17,351 bases of DNA, from positions 1-17,351 of the forward strand of contig JAGBBE010000084.1 of the NCBI GenBank assembly GCA_017938645.1. Reading direction: 5' to 3'. Position numbers and translations under genes: made by a program. Below are positions 1-6,616 of the stretch, one piece after another (positions within the stretch are counted from its first letter, which is position 1; every line of letters begins with the position of its first letter). The notes under the pieces are model-generated. The model ran no database searches. It saw nothing but the letters and a program-made list of their open reading frames with translations, and was not told the DNA's origin. Source of the stretch: Clostridia bacterium. GTDB lineage: Bacteria; Bacillota_A; Clostridia; Christensenellales; Aristaeellaceae.

Positions 1-470
1 ACCCCACCATGTGGCTGATGGAGAACTACGAGGGCAAGAAGGTTTCCGATCTGAGCAACGTTGTGCAGCTGGGCTACGCCGACGCTTTCGCGCAGGCTGC
101 CGCTGAGCAGGTTGACGTGATCGTGTGCTACGCCGACGGCCGTCGTGACTACGAGGCTGCCTGGAACACCGCCACCGATTCTGCCGACGCTACCGGCAAG
201 GCTGGCATGGGCCGCACCGAGTCCATCTGGAATGAACTGCAGGTTATCGGCGTGACCGATGGCATCTACAACGACACCGTTGCCGTGACCACCGCCAACC
301 CCGACATCTACAACCCCGAGTTCATCAACGCTCTGCAGACCGCTCTGATCAACATCATCAACACCGAAGAAGGCCAGGCCATCTTTAGCGTGTACAGCCA
401 CACCGGCTACGCCCTGGCTACCGATGCTGACTACGACGGCGCCCGCACCGCTCTGACCGTTGTGCAGTAA
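1..470 (+). CDS. phnD: Phosphonate/phosphite-type ABC transporter substrate-binding protein, C-terminal part (5' end missing)
   Basis: This is the last ~155 residues of a PhnD-family solute-binding protein; the reading frame is open to the window edge, so the ATG at 9 is probably internal. Seen: a stretch around VCYADGRRDYEAAW, a region listing VAVTTANPDIYNPEF, and a C-terminal helix pair with INTEEGQAIFSVY followed by ATDADYDGAR. These match the general pattern of PhnD C-termini (release-lobe helices, 'TEEGK', then an acidic DxDYDxxR end). Family role: a membrane-anchored lipoprotein in Gram-positives that captures phosphonate, phosphite or phosphate esters and delivers them to the PhnE permeases. 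The permease and ATPase genes follow directly, which supports the call. Codon use is strongly biased to GCT, ACC, GTT and CTG, suggesting high expression. The signal peptide and lipobox lie outside the window. The ligand cannot be inferred from this half. Confidence 0.82.
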   Translation, partial: PTMWLMENYEGKKVSDLSNVVQLGYADAFAQAAAEQVDVIVCYADGRRDYEAAWNTATDSADATGKAGMGRTESIWNELQVIGVTDGIYNDTVAVTTANPDIYNPEFINALQTALINIINTEEGQAIFSVYSHTGYALATDADYDGARTALTVVQ

Positions 471-488
471 TCTGTGCTACAAAAATTG

Positions 489-514
489 CAGCTCCCTTCG
501 GGGAGCTGTTTTTT
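489..514 (+). terminator. Rho-independent terminator after phnD
   Basis: An 8-bp perfect stem (CAGCTCCC at 489-496 with GGGAGCTG at 501-508) is closed by a TTCG tetraloop and followed by six T. It sits 18 bases after the phnD stop and before the phnC promoter, so it separates the binding-protein transcript from that of the permease genes, either fully or partly. Confidence 0.92.
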
Positions 515-546
515 GTGCGGAAAATCGACAGAAACGCTCATATTGA

Positions 547-576
547 TTGCGAAAGACAGCATATGCGTGATATAAT
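547..576 (+). promoter_or_regulatory. Sigma-A-type promoter for phnC-phnE1-phnE2-nucleotidase
   Basis: A consensus -10 TATAAT lies at 571-576. A -35 candidate TTGCGA lies at 547-552 with an 18-bp spacer. Transcription would start near 583, about 36 bases before the phnC start. The -10 is enclosed by inverted arms GCATAT (559-564) and ATATGC (589-594), a possible operator. Confidence 0.7.
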
Positions 577-618
577 GTATATGTCATAATATGCTTTACG
601 GCAGAAGGGGTAGTTCAC

Positions 619-1377
619 TTGATCGAGTTTAAGAATGTAAGCAAAACCTATCCGAACGGAGTCAAAGGTTTGAAGAATGTGAACCTGACCATTGATCAGG
701 GCGAATTTGTGGCCATCATCGGCCTCAGCGGCGCGGGCAAATCCACGCTCATCCGCACCATCAACCGCATGATCGATGTGACCGAGGGTCAGCTCATCGT
801 GGACGGTGTGGACGTGATGACGCTCCACGGCAAGAGCATGCGCCGCTTCCGCCGCAAGATCGGCATGATTTTCCAGTCCTTCAACCTCGTTACCCGCTCC
901 ACCGCCATCAAGAACGTGCTCACCTCCATGGTGCCGGATATGAATTTCTTCCAGGTGCTGCTGGGTCTGTTCAGCAAGGAGCAGAAGATGAAGGCGCTCG
1001 AGGCGCTGGACAAGGTTGGCATTCTGGACAAGGCCTACACCCGCTGCGACCAGCTCTCCGGCGGACAGCAGCAGCGCGTTGCGCTGGCCCGTACCCTCAA
1101 CCAGTCTCCCTCCATCATTCTGGCTGACGAGCCCGTGGCTGCCCTCGACCCCGTGACCGCCCATCAGGTCATGAGTGACTTCCGCCGCATCAACGAGGAC
1201 ATGAACATCTCCGTGCTCATCAACATCCACCATGTGGACCTCGCCCTCAAGTATGCAACCCGCGTCATCGGCATCCGCGCCGGTGAAATCGTGTATGACG
1301 GCCCCACTACTGAGGTGACTCAGGAAGTGCTGGACTCCATCTACAACGGCGCGGCGGTTCCGCAGGCCGGTGAATGA
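619..1377 (+). CDS. phnC: Phosphonate-type ABC transporter, ATP-binding protein
   Basis: The 252-residue cytoplasmic ATPase powers the importer with PhnE1/PhnE2. All nucleotide-binding motifs are intact: Walker [10 protein letters not shown] (35-43), Q-loop Gln86, signature LSGGQ (146-150), Walker B IILADEP (166-172) with catalytic Glu171, D-loop around ALDP, and switch His204 in [10 protein letters not shown]. The length and the VDLAL segment after the H-loop are typical of PhnC rather than general ABC ATPases. The start is TTG, with AGAAGGGG at 603-610 as the ribosome binding site 8 bases upstream; no in-frame ATG lies near it. The stop overlaps the first ATG of the next frame. It is the first gene of a transcript with its own promoter. 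The subfamily call rests on motif style and on the two PhnE-type permeases downstream. Confidence 0.93.
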   Translation: MIEFKNVSKTYPNGVKGLKNVNLTIDQGEFVAIIGLSGAGKSTLIRTINRMIDVTEGQLIVDGVDVMTLHGKSMRRFRRKIGMIFQSFNLVTRSTAIKNVLTSMVPDMNFFQVLLGLFSKEQKMKALEALDKVGILDKAYTRCDQLSGGQQQRVALARTLNQSPSIILADEPVAALDPVTAHQVMSDFRRINEDMNISVLINIHHVDLALKYATRVIGIRAGEIVYDGPTTEVTQEVLDSIYNGAAVPQAGE

Positions 1378-1382
1378 GGTGG
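1376..1382 (+). promoter_or_regulatory. Ribosome binding site that fixes the phnE1 start
   Basis: GAGGTGG ends 6 bases before the ATG at 1389. It overlaps the phnC stop and the earlier in-frame ATG codons at 1374 and 1383, which have no usable spacing. The start at 1389 is therefore preferred. Confidence 0.7.
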
Positions 1383-1388
1383 ATGCAT

Positions 1389-2240
1389 ATGAAGAAGAAA
1401 GCAGCTGCGGCTTATCGCGAGCCGCTGTTTGACCGGCTGTTCAAGCCGGAAGTGATCACGCTTCCCAATGGACACACCGTAAGGCGTCCGCGCTCGCGTA
1501 CGCCGCTGATCGCTGCGGTGATCATTGCGGTGGTGTGGGCGTCCGTCCGGCTCACCGGCTTTGATATCGGCATCATCATCCGCCGCGGTCATCAGTTCAC
1601 CTATATCCTCAACCGCATCTTCCATCCCAATTTTGAGTACTTCCCCAAGGTTATCGGCCCCCTGCTGGATACCATCAAGATGTCCATTCTGGGTTCTGTG
1701 CTGGGCGCGACCCTTGCGCTGCCCTTTGCCGTGGTCGCCTCCACCAACATCAATAAGAACAACTGGGTCGTTTCCATCTGCCGTTTCCTGCTCAACATCA
1801 TCCGCACCCTGCCTACGCTGGTCATCGCCAAGTTTGCGGCGCTGATCTTCGGTCTGGGCACGTTTGCCGGCACGGTGGCCATCACCGTATTCACCTTCGG
1901 CGTAGTCTCCAAGATGATGTATGAGGCCATCGAAACCATCGATATGGGCGCTTTTGAGGCCATGGAATCCGCCGGCGGCGACAAATTTCAGTCCTTCCGT
2001 GTGGCCTGCTTCCCGCAGATTCTGCCTACCTATCTCAGCTACTGCCTCTACAGCCTCGAAATGAACATCCGCGCCGCGGCCATTCTGGGCTACGTAGGCG
2101 CAGGCGGTCTGGGACTGCTGATCAACGAGCGCATCGGCTGGCGTGATTACGAGGGTCTGGGCATCGTGCTCCTGTCCCTGTTTGTGGTGGTATTCATCAT
2201 TGAAAACACCAGCCAGTACCTGCGCAAGAAGCTGAGCTGA
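1389..2240 (+). CDS. phnE: Phosphonate-type ABC transporter permease 1
   Basis: A 283-residue inner-membrane permease, one half of the translocation channel. Hydrophobic segments are visible at about 39-56, 95-117, 128-155, 158-175, 215-243 and 257-272. The cytoplasmic EAA-type loop that docks to the ATPase runs from Glu190 to Pro213 (EAMESAGGDKF then PQILP). The motif GYVGAGGLG (234-242) near the end is typical of PhnE/MetI-type permeases. The N-terminal ~38 residues are charged and cytoplasmic. The start at 1389 is chosen over the ATG at 1374 because of the ribosome binding site spacing; the N-terminus would then be MKKKAAAAYR. The gene overlaps or abuts phnC and is followed after 15 bases by a second, clearly different permease, the PhnE1/PhnE2 arrangement common in Bacillota. 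Confidence 0.91.
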   Translation: MKKKAAAAYREPLFDRLFKPEVITLPNGHTVRRPRSRTPLIAAVIIAVVWASVRLTGFDIGIIIRRGHQFTYILNRIFHPNFEYFPKVIGPLLDTIKMSILGSVLGATLALPFAVVASTNINKNNWVVSICRFLLNIIRTLPTLVIAKFAALIFGLGTFAGTVAITVFTFGVVSKMMYEAIETIDMGAFEAMESAGGDKFQSFRVACFPQILPTYLSYCLYSLEMNIRAAAILGYVGAGGLGLLINERIGWRDYEGLGIVLLSLFVVVFIIENTSQYLRKKLS

Positions 2241-2246
2241 GGAGGA
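2241..2246 (+). promoter_or_regulatory. Ribosome binding site that fixes the phnE2 start
   Basis: GGAGGA directly abuts the ATG at 2247, so it cannot serve that codon. It stands 9 bases before the ATG at 2256, which is the likely start. Confidence 0.72.
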
Positions 2247-2255
2247 ATGGGAACG

Positions 2256-3095
2256 ATGGGAAAGACCAAAACCAATACGATGAATCGTCCCATGACGATT
2301 CAGGAGGCTTATGAAGCCCGTCCGCGACTGTGGTGGATGTACACGCTGATTATCCTGATCGTGTTCAGCCTGCTTGGCTGGAGCGGCACAACGGTGCAGT
2401 TTGAGGGCTTTGCCACCAAGGGCATTGAGGTTGCCAAGGGCGTCGGCAACGGCCTGCTTCACCCCGATACCAAACTTTTGTTCAACCTGACCGACGAGGG
2501 TGTGCCCTATCAGCTGTTCCAGACGGTGGCCATCGCCGTGCTCGGCACCCTGATCGGCGGCGTGCTGGCGATCCCCTTCAGCTTCCTTGCCAGCGACAAG
2601 ATCGTGCCCAAGTGGGTGGCGTTCATCGCCAATGCTGTGATCCTGATCATCCGCACCATTCCCAGCCTTGTGTGGGCGCTGGTGTGGATCCGCGTGACCG
2701 GCCCCAATGCATTCTGCGGCGTGGTTACGCAGTCGGTGTGCTCCATCGGCATGATTTCCAAGATGTACATCACCGCCATTGAGGACATCGACACCCGCAT
2801 TCTGGAGAGCCTCGACGCCTCCGGCTGCACCACCTTCCAGAAGATCCGCTACGGCATCCTGCCGCAGATCATCCCCAACTTTATCTCCACTGTGATCTAC
2901 CGCTTTGACATCAACGTCAAGGACGCTACCACGCTGGGTATCGTGGGCGCGGGCGGCATCGGCGCTGCGCTGATCCAGTGCATCAACTCCAGCCGCTGGA
3001 GCATGGTTGGCGCGTACCTGTGCGGCATGGTGGTGCTGATGCTGTTCATCGAGTTCTTCTCCACCAAGATCCGCAACCGTCTGACGAGAGGCTGA
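2256..3095 (+). CDS. phnE: Phosphonate-type ABC transporter permease 2
   Basis: A 279-residue membrane permease, paralogue of the preceding one and its likely heterodimer partner. Membrane segments are visible near 28-42, 89-111, 121-146, 158-172, 205-216, 226-242 and 252-268. The EAA-type loop is at 184-207 (ESLDASGCTTF then ILPQIIP), followed by GIVGAGGIG (228-236), the same layout as in permease 1. A periplasmic-side loop of about 45 residues (45-88) after the first helix is a PhnE feature. The start at 2256 is preferred to 2247 because the ribosome binding site touches the latter. The nucleotidase gene follows after 4 bases, so the two are almost certainly co-transcribed. It could equally be named phnE2; orientation in the channel cannot be told from sequence. 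Confidence 0.91.
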   Translation: MGKTKTNTMNRPMTIQEAYEARPRLWWMYTLIILIVFSLLGWSGTTVQFEGFATKGIEVAKGVGNGLLHPDTKLLFNLTDEGVPYQLFQTVAIAVLGTLIGGVLAIPFSFLASDKIVPKWVAFIANAVILIIRTIPSLVWALVWIRVTGPNAFCGVVTQSVCSIGMISKMYITAIEDIDTRILESLDASGCTTFQKIRYGILPQIIPNFISTVIYRFDINVKDATTLGIVGAGGIGAALIQCINSSRWSMVGAYLCGMVVLMLFIEFFSTKIRNRLTRG

Positions 3096-3099
3096 TTGT

Positions 3100-4584
3100 A
3101 TGCCGAAGCTTACGATTTACTTTACCTCGGATACGCACGGCTATCTGTATCCCAACAATTTTGCAAGCAAAGAGCCCCAGCATATGGGGCTCTTGTCCAT
3201 GCGCTTTCCCAAGGATGAAAACACGCTGGTCATCGACGGCGGCGATACCATTCAGGGCTCGCCCATGACGTATTTCTGCCGTCTGAACGACCGCGAGCTG
3301 CCCGTGGCGCAGGCCATGAACGATCGCGGATACGACTACGTGACGCTGGGCAATCATGACTTCAACAACGGCCCCGAATACCTGCGCCGCCATCTTCAGA
3401 CGCTGAATGCCAAATGCCTGTGCGCCAATGTGGCGGATCAGGAGAACCGTCTGCCGGTGGTTCCCTCGGCGGTTCATACGCTGGGAAACGGCCTGCGCGT
3501 GGGTCTGGTGGGCATCGTGACCGACTGGGTGAATGTGTGGGAGAATCCTGACAATCTGGTCGGGCTCACCATCAGCGATCCGTTTGAGGCTGCGAAGAAG
3601 GCTGTTGCCGAACTGGACGCTGACGTGATTGTGGGCATCTATCATGGCGGCGTGGAGCGCGATCTGGACACGGGCAGACTGCTGTCGCAGACCAATGAAA
3701 ACATCGCCTGCCGCCTGTGCGAGGCGCTGAACATCGACCTGCTGCTGACGGGTCATCAGCACATCGCCATGGTCAATCAGAGCTGGCACGGAACGCACAT
3801 CGTGCAGACGCCCTGCAACGCCGCGGCCTATGTCAGGGTGGAAATGGATGAGGACGGTTCGTTCCATTCCGAGCTGTGCAGGGTGCCGGATCAGGCCGTG
3901 CTGACGCAGAAGGAGGAAACCCTCTGGAACGACGTCAATGCATGGCTGGACAAGCCCATAGGCCGTCTGAGCCGCGACATCTGGCCGGAGGATAAGCTCA
4001 CAATGGCCATGAACGGCTCTGCGATTGCTGATTTCTTCAACACGGTGCAGCTGTGGGCCAGCGGCGCGGATGTATCCTGCGCGGCGCTTGGCAATGAGCT
4101 GCGCGGCTTTGCCAGCGATGTCACCGTGCGCGATGTGGTGGCAAGCTACATCTATTCCAACACGCTGGTGGTGTTTGAAGTGACTGGCGCCGTGCTCAAA
4201 ACCGCGCTGGAGCAGTGCGCGCGCTACTTCGCCGTTGGAGCGGACGGAGAAATCCGCATCGCGCAGTCCTTCCTGCGTCCCAAGGAAGCGCACTACAACT
4301 ACGACTATTTCAGCGGCGTCGATTACGTGTTTGATCTCTCCAAACCGGAGGGCGAGCGCGTGGTTTCTCTCACGAGGAACGGAAAGTCCGTTGAGGCGGA
4401 CGAAAAACTCACGCTGGTCATGTGCAATTACCGTGCGACCGGCGCCGGCGATTTCGAATGCTATCTAACCTGTCCGCGCGTGCGCGAAATCCAGACCGAG
4501 GTCAGCGAGCTGATCCTCAATTACCTTGTGGAACATCCCTATGTGGAGATCCCGGATGCGCATCCGCAACACACGATCCGATAA
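3100..4584 (+). CDS. Cytoplasmic 5'-nucleotidase / UDP-sugar hydrolase family metallophosphoesterase
   Basis: A 494-residue two-domain enzyme of the UshA/YunD family, expected to release phosphate from nucleotides or related phosphate esters. The N-terminal metal-binding domain carries the two-metal ligands: Asp11 and His13 (SDTHG), Asp49 (DGGDT), Asn85 and His86 (GNHD), His182 (YHGG), His219 and His221 (GHQH). The C-terminal nucleotidase domain begins near residue 300. It contains NGSAIADFF, the aromatic-rich substrate-pocket stretch YNYDYFSGVDYVF (399-411), and the GAGDF turn (448-452). No signal peptide or membrane anchor is present, so unlike UshA it works inside the cell. The start is ATG 4 bases after phnE2, with only a weak ribosome binding site (GAGAGG), suggesting translational coupling. 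Its place in the importer operon suggests that it acts on the imported compound. The exact substrate is unknown. Confidence 0.9.
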   Translation: MPKLTIYFTSDTHGYLYPNNFASKEPQHMGLLSMRFPKDENTLVIDGGDTIQGSPMTYFCRLNDRELPVAQAMNDRGYDYVTLGNHDFNNGPEYLRRHLQTLNAKCLCANVADQENRLPVVPSAVHTLGNGLRVGLVGIVTDWVNVWENPDNLVGLTISDPFEAAKKAVAELDADVIVGIYHGGVERDLDTGRLLSQTNENIACRLCEALNIDLLLTGHQHIAMVNQSWHGTHIVQTPCNAAAYVRVEMDEDGSFHSELCRVPDQAVLTQKEETLWNDVNAWLDKPIGRLSRDIWPEDKLTMAMNGSAIADFFNTVQLWASGADVSCAALGNELRGFASDVTVRDVVASYIYSNTLVVFEVTGAVLKTALEQCARYFAVGADGEIRIAQSFLRPKEAHYNYDYFSGVDYVFDLSKPEGERVVSLTRNGKSVEADEKLTLVMCNYRATGAGDFECYLTCPRVREIQTEVSELILNYLVEHPYVEIPDAHPQHTIR

Positions 4585-4586
4585 AT

Positions 4587-4620
4587 AAAACGCCTTCTGC
4601 TTGTGCGCAGGAGGCGTTTT
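4587..4620. terminator. Bidirectional terminator between convergent genes
   Basis: A long hairpin pairs 4587-4600 with 4607-4620 (14 pairs including one G-U; outer part AAAACGCC with GGCGTTTT) around a 6-base loop. Flanking A and T runs allow it to end both the nucleotidase operon (plus strand) and the HAD phosphatase gene (minus strand), whose stop is 5 bases away. Confidence 0.88.
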
Positions 4621-4625
4621 CATCG

Positions 4626-5339
4626 TTAGTGAGCCTGTTCTTCAATGTAGTTGGCAAGCTCGGCAAAGCTTCCGTTGGGATACTGGCTGATGTCCTCGCC
4701 CTTGCGGTTGATCAGGCAGTCTGTGAGCAGAAATACGCGCATACCCAGCTTTTCAGCGACCATGTCCTCGCCGACGTCGTTGCCCACCATCAGGCATTCG
4801 GCGGGATTCAGTTCCAGCTTATCGATGATTTCCTGATAGTATGCCGGGTTGGGCTTGCAAAAGCAGGCGTTTTCGTAGGTTGTCACCAGCTCGAAATCCT
4901 CAAGCCTGAGTCCTGCCCAGCGGATGCGGCTGTGTGTGGCCACTGCCGGGAACAGCGGATTGGTCGCAAGCACGATGCGCAGCCCGAGCGCTTTGCACTT
5001 TTCAATGATCTGCGCGGCTTCCGGCACGAAACCGCAGGCGTTCCGAACCTGCTGGAATTCGTTGTGATAGTAGTCGTCGAAGATGGGTTCGTCCTTCATA
5101 GCCTCTTCACCAAACACCGAGCAGAAATACTGCCAGAAGGCCTGCTCGTTGGTCTGAGCGCCGTTGTTGCGAACCATCACCTCAGTGCCCTTCCAGATGG
5201 CGGCAACAAGCGCTCTGGGATCATAACCATGCGGTGCAAGCTTCTTTGCCATCAGGCCGAAATAAGCCTCGGCAAAGGTTTCCTGATTCATGGGCAGCAG
5301 CGTTCCGTCCAAATCAAAAAGAATGGTTTTCAGCGTCAT
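4626..5339 (-). CDS. HAD-superfamily phosphatase (subfamily I)
   Basis: A 237-residue soluble hydrolase with the four HAD motifs: I, FDLDGT (nucleophile Asp9, acid/base Asp11); II, VLATN (Thr126); III, Lys162 in CKPNP; IV, GNDVGED (Asp188, Asp192). A helical cap domain lies between motifs I and II (about 15-105), typical of phosphoglycolate phosphatase or YjjG-like subfamily I enzymes. Substrate cannot be assigned; small phosphomonoesters or nucleotides are usual. The frame is open up to 5408, but the ATG at 5339 is chosen. It begins the conserved MTLKTILFDLDG, and the extra upstream codons run through a terminator hairpin. The ribosome binding site is weak (GGGGG at 5347-5351, 7 bases away). 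It is convergent with the nucleotidase gene and possibly transcribed on its own; no clear promoter is seen. Confidence 0.88.
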   Translation of the reverse strand: MTLKTILFDLDGTLLPMNQETFAEAYFGLMAKKLAPHGYDPRALVAAIWKGTEVMVRNNGAQTNEQAFWQYFCSVFGEEAMKDEPIFDDYYHNEFQQVRNACGFVPEAAQIIEKCKALGLRIVLATNPLFPAVATHSRIRWAGLRLEDFELVTTYENACFCKPNPAYYQEIIDKLELNPAECLMVGNDVGEDMVAEKLGMRVFLLTDCLINRKGEDISQYPNGSFAELANYIEEQAH

Positions 5340-5368
5340 TTGGATGCCCCCGTGATGAAAAATGGGAT

Positions 5369-5398
5369 AAAAAATCAGAAGGACAGAATCCTTCTGAT
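5369..5398 (-). terminator. Terminator after the XRE regulator gene
   Basis: A 10-bp perfect stem (ATCAGAAGGA at 5374-5383 with TCCTTCTGAT at 5389-5398) and 5-base loop are followed on the minus strand by six U (5369-5374, the last pairing into the stem). It lies 25 bases after the regulator stop and separates that gene from the HAD gene. Confidence 0.85.
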
Positions 5399-5422
5399 AA
5401 GAAAGCATACTTCAGGACAGAA

Positions 5423-5635
5423 TCAGCGCTCTTCCTTGTTCAGGCCAAGCAGATAGTCTGCACTTACGTGGTAGAAGCCGCACAGAGTTACCAGATGGCG
5501 CAGGGGCAGTTCGTTCACGCCCGTTTCATAACGGGAATACACCTGCTGGGTGGTTCCCAGAATCGAAGCGATATCGGACTGTTTCAGGTCGCGTCCTTCG
5601 CGGAGTTCGCGAAGCAGTTCGCAATACGGCCTCAT
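5423..5635 (-). CDS. Small XRE/Cro-family DNA-binding regulator
   Basis: A 70-residue protein consisting of a single helix-turn-helix domain of the Cro/CI type. Residues 17-39 (LKQSDIASILGTTQQVYSRY then ETG) give helices 2 and 3, and SADYLLGL near the end is the family's usual closing helix. There is no effector or oligomerisation domain. The start at 5635 is chosen because AAGGAG lies 9 bases upstream (5645-5650); the longer open frame to 5755 would run through the promoter and has no ribosome binding site. It has its own promoter and terminator, so it is a single-gene unit. Repeats that overlap its -10 suggest autoregulation. Other targets are unknown; the neighbouring HAD gene and the sodium-pump operon are candidates only by position. 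Confidence 0.88.
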   Translation of the reverse strand: MRPYCELLRELREGRDLKQSDIASILGTTQQVYSRYETGVNELPLRHLVTLCGFYHVSADYLLGLNKEER

Positions 5636-5644
5636 CAGCAAACA

Positions 5645-5650
5645 CTCCTT
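5645..5650 (-). promoter_or_regulatory. Ribosome binding site that fixes the XRE regulator start
   Basis: Read on the minus strand this is AAGGAG, 9 bases before the ATG at 5635. No comparable site precedes the upstream in-frame ATG codons at 5659, 5680 or 5755. Confidence 0.75.
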
Positions 5651-5678
5651 ATTGATCATACGATACTCTTTGTTTATC

Positions 5679-5707
5679 ATTATACGACAACGAATCGATT
5701 TACGCAA
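5679..5707 (-). promoter_or_regulatory. Sigma-A-type promoter of the XRE regulator
   Basis: On the minus strand, -35 TTGCGT (5702-5707) and -10 TATAAT (5679-5684) are separated by 17 bp. Two copies of ATACGA (plus-strand 5658-5663 and 5682-5687), each preceded by ATCAT, start 24 bp apart and cover the -10 and the start region, a plausible operator. Further upstream (5740-5753) lie inverted arms GAACAA/TTGTTC separated by AA. Confidence 0.78.
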
Positions 5708-5804
5708 GCGATTTATGACAGGATTTTCTTGTACCACTGGAACAAAATTGTTCATTTAGTGTACTTTTCTGGTCTAAAAAGTTAAAAATTTATCCATAAT
5801 AGAT

Positions 5805-5840
5805 ATTAAAAGAGGCGCATGTGCATTGCACATGCGCCTC
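5805..5840 (-). terminator. Terminator of the sodium-pump operon
   Basis: A 14-bp perfect inverted repeat (GAGGCGCATGTGCA at 5812-5825 and its complement at 5827-5840) lies 12 bases after the stop of the 161-residue gene. On the minus strand it is followed by TTTTAAT. The U tract is short, but the stem is very stable. Confidence 0.8.
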
Positions 5841-5852
5841 CTGGCAGTTGAT

Positions 5853-6338
5853 TCAGGCCGGTTTGATGGAGGAGACCATCTTGTCGTTGCTTTCCACCGT
5901 AATGCGTTCGCCCAGTTCGAAAGCGGGGTGAGGCTTGTAGGCGTCATAGTAGAACAGCCGGTCGTCCTCGGGATCATCTTTTTCACCGATGTTCACCATC
6001 ATCGCGTAGCACTCAAGTCCTTCGCGGTCACATACGTCCTCTGAGAAGGACTTGAACACGCCGGTGGTGACGCGCTTGCGGCCATGCATCATGAAAGACA
6101 GATGCCGGCGGTAAATCCTCGCAGGGCGTACGGACACACCATAGAAGAACAGGAAGTAGCCGCCGCCCAGAATAGTCAGCACGGACGTGAGCATCCACAT
6201 GCTGGCGCTGCGGTGAATCCTGCCGACCACAAATACAACAATGGCAGCAATCAGCACCAGCGCCGCAGGAATGGCTGTGGCCGCCCAGCGCTTTTTGAGC
6301 ATTTTGTTGATATCAGTCCAATCTTCCTGTGTGTACAT
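5853..6338 (-). CDS. Uncharacterised two-helix membrane protein
   Basis: I do not recognise this 161-residue protein. It has a short charged N-terminus (1-17), two strongly hydrophobic segments (about 18-40 and 47-70) joined by a short basic turn (GRIHRSAS), and a C-terminal soluble part of about 90 residues. That part starts with a basic stretch (RPARIYRRHL) and ends in what looks like beta structure (ELGERITVESNDKMVSSIK). With both termini inside, the soluble part would be cytoplasmic by the positive-inside rule. The ATG at 6338 follows a good GGAGG site 7 bases away. It starts 16 bases after the gamma-type pump subunit and ends at the operon terminator, so it is the third gene of that unit and may be an accessory of the pump. 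That link is positional only. Confidence 0.8.
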   Translation of the reverse strand: MYTQEDWTDINKMLKKRWAATAIPAALVLIAAIVVFVVGRIHRSASMWMLTSVLTILGGGYFLFFYGVSVRPARIYRRHLSFMMHGRKRVTTGVFKSFSEDVCDREGLECYAMMVNIGEKDDPEDDRLFYYDAYKPHPAFELGERITVESNDKMVSSIKPA

Positions 6339-6354
6339 GTTTTGCCTCCGAAAA

Positions 6355-6588
6355 TTACTTTTTCACACCGATCTTCTGCATCAGCTTGATGGTAACGAAG
6401 AACAGCGTCAGAACCAGGAATACGCCCAGCAGGCCCATTACGGTGGTCAGCAGACCCTTGGTGAACAGGGGCAGATTGACCAGCGCGGAGTTGGCGGTCT
6501 GAGCCACAGCTTCAGCCACGGGCTCGGCAGCGATCGTTTCAACCGCTTCCACGGCGGCTTCGCTCAGCGCGGAAAACCATTTCATCAT
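6355..6588 (-). CDS. oadG: Sodium-pump decarboxylase gamma-type subunit (OadG family)
   Basis: A 77-residue protein with an Ala/Glu-rich N-terminal segment (about 8-36), one transmembrane helix (about 46-68, GLLTTVMGLLGVFLVL then TLFF) and a short basic C-terminus (KLMQKIGVKK). Size, single helix and the MGLLGVFLVLTL pattern ending in a positively charged tail agree with OadG/MmdD-type subunits, which hold the carboxyltransferase to the membrane beta subunit. The call is strengthened by the beta subunit gene 28 bases upstream. Unlike many OadG proteins, it lacks a long Pro-rich or biotin-binding extension after the helix. ATG codons at 6588 and 6585 are both possible; AAGGAG lies 9 bases before the first. 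In the family the gamma subunit works with an alpha subunit that is not encoded here. Confidence 0.72.
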   Translation of the reverse strand: MMKWFSALSEAAVEAVETIAAEPVAEAVAQTANSALVNLPLFTKGLLTTVMGLLGVFLVLTLFFVTIKLMQKIGVKK

Positions 6589-6616
6589 GTTTATCTACTC
6601 CTTCACAATGTACAGA

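Noticed and set aside
3046..4293. 415-residue open frame opposite the nucleotidase gene.
   Set aside because: Antisense shadow; the sense frame has the complete metallophosphoesterase motif set.
5340..5408. N-terminal extension of the HAD phosphatase.
   Set aside because: It runs through the terminator hairpin of the upstream gene, and the conserved domain starts at the ATG at 5339.
5381..5423. Short direct repeat GGACAGAATC (5381-5390 and 5414-5423).
   Set aside because: One copy is explained by the terminator stem and loop, and the other is in the last codon region of the regulator gene; two 10-base copies are too little to call a repeat element.
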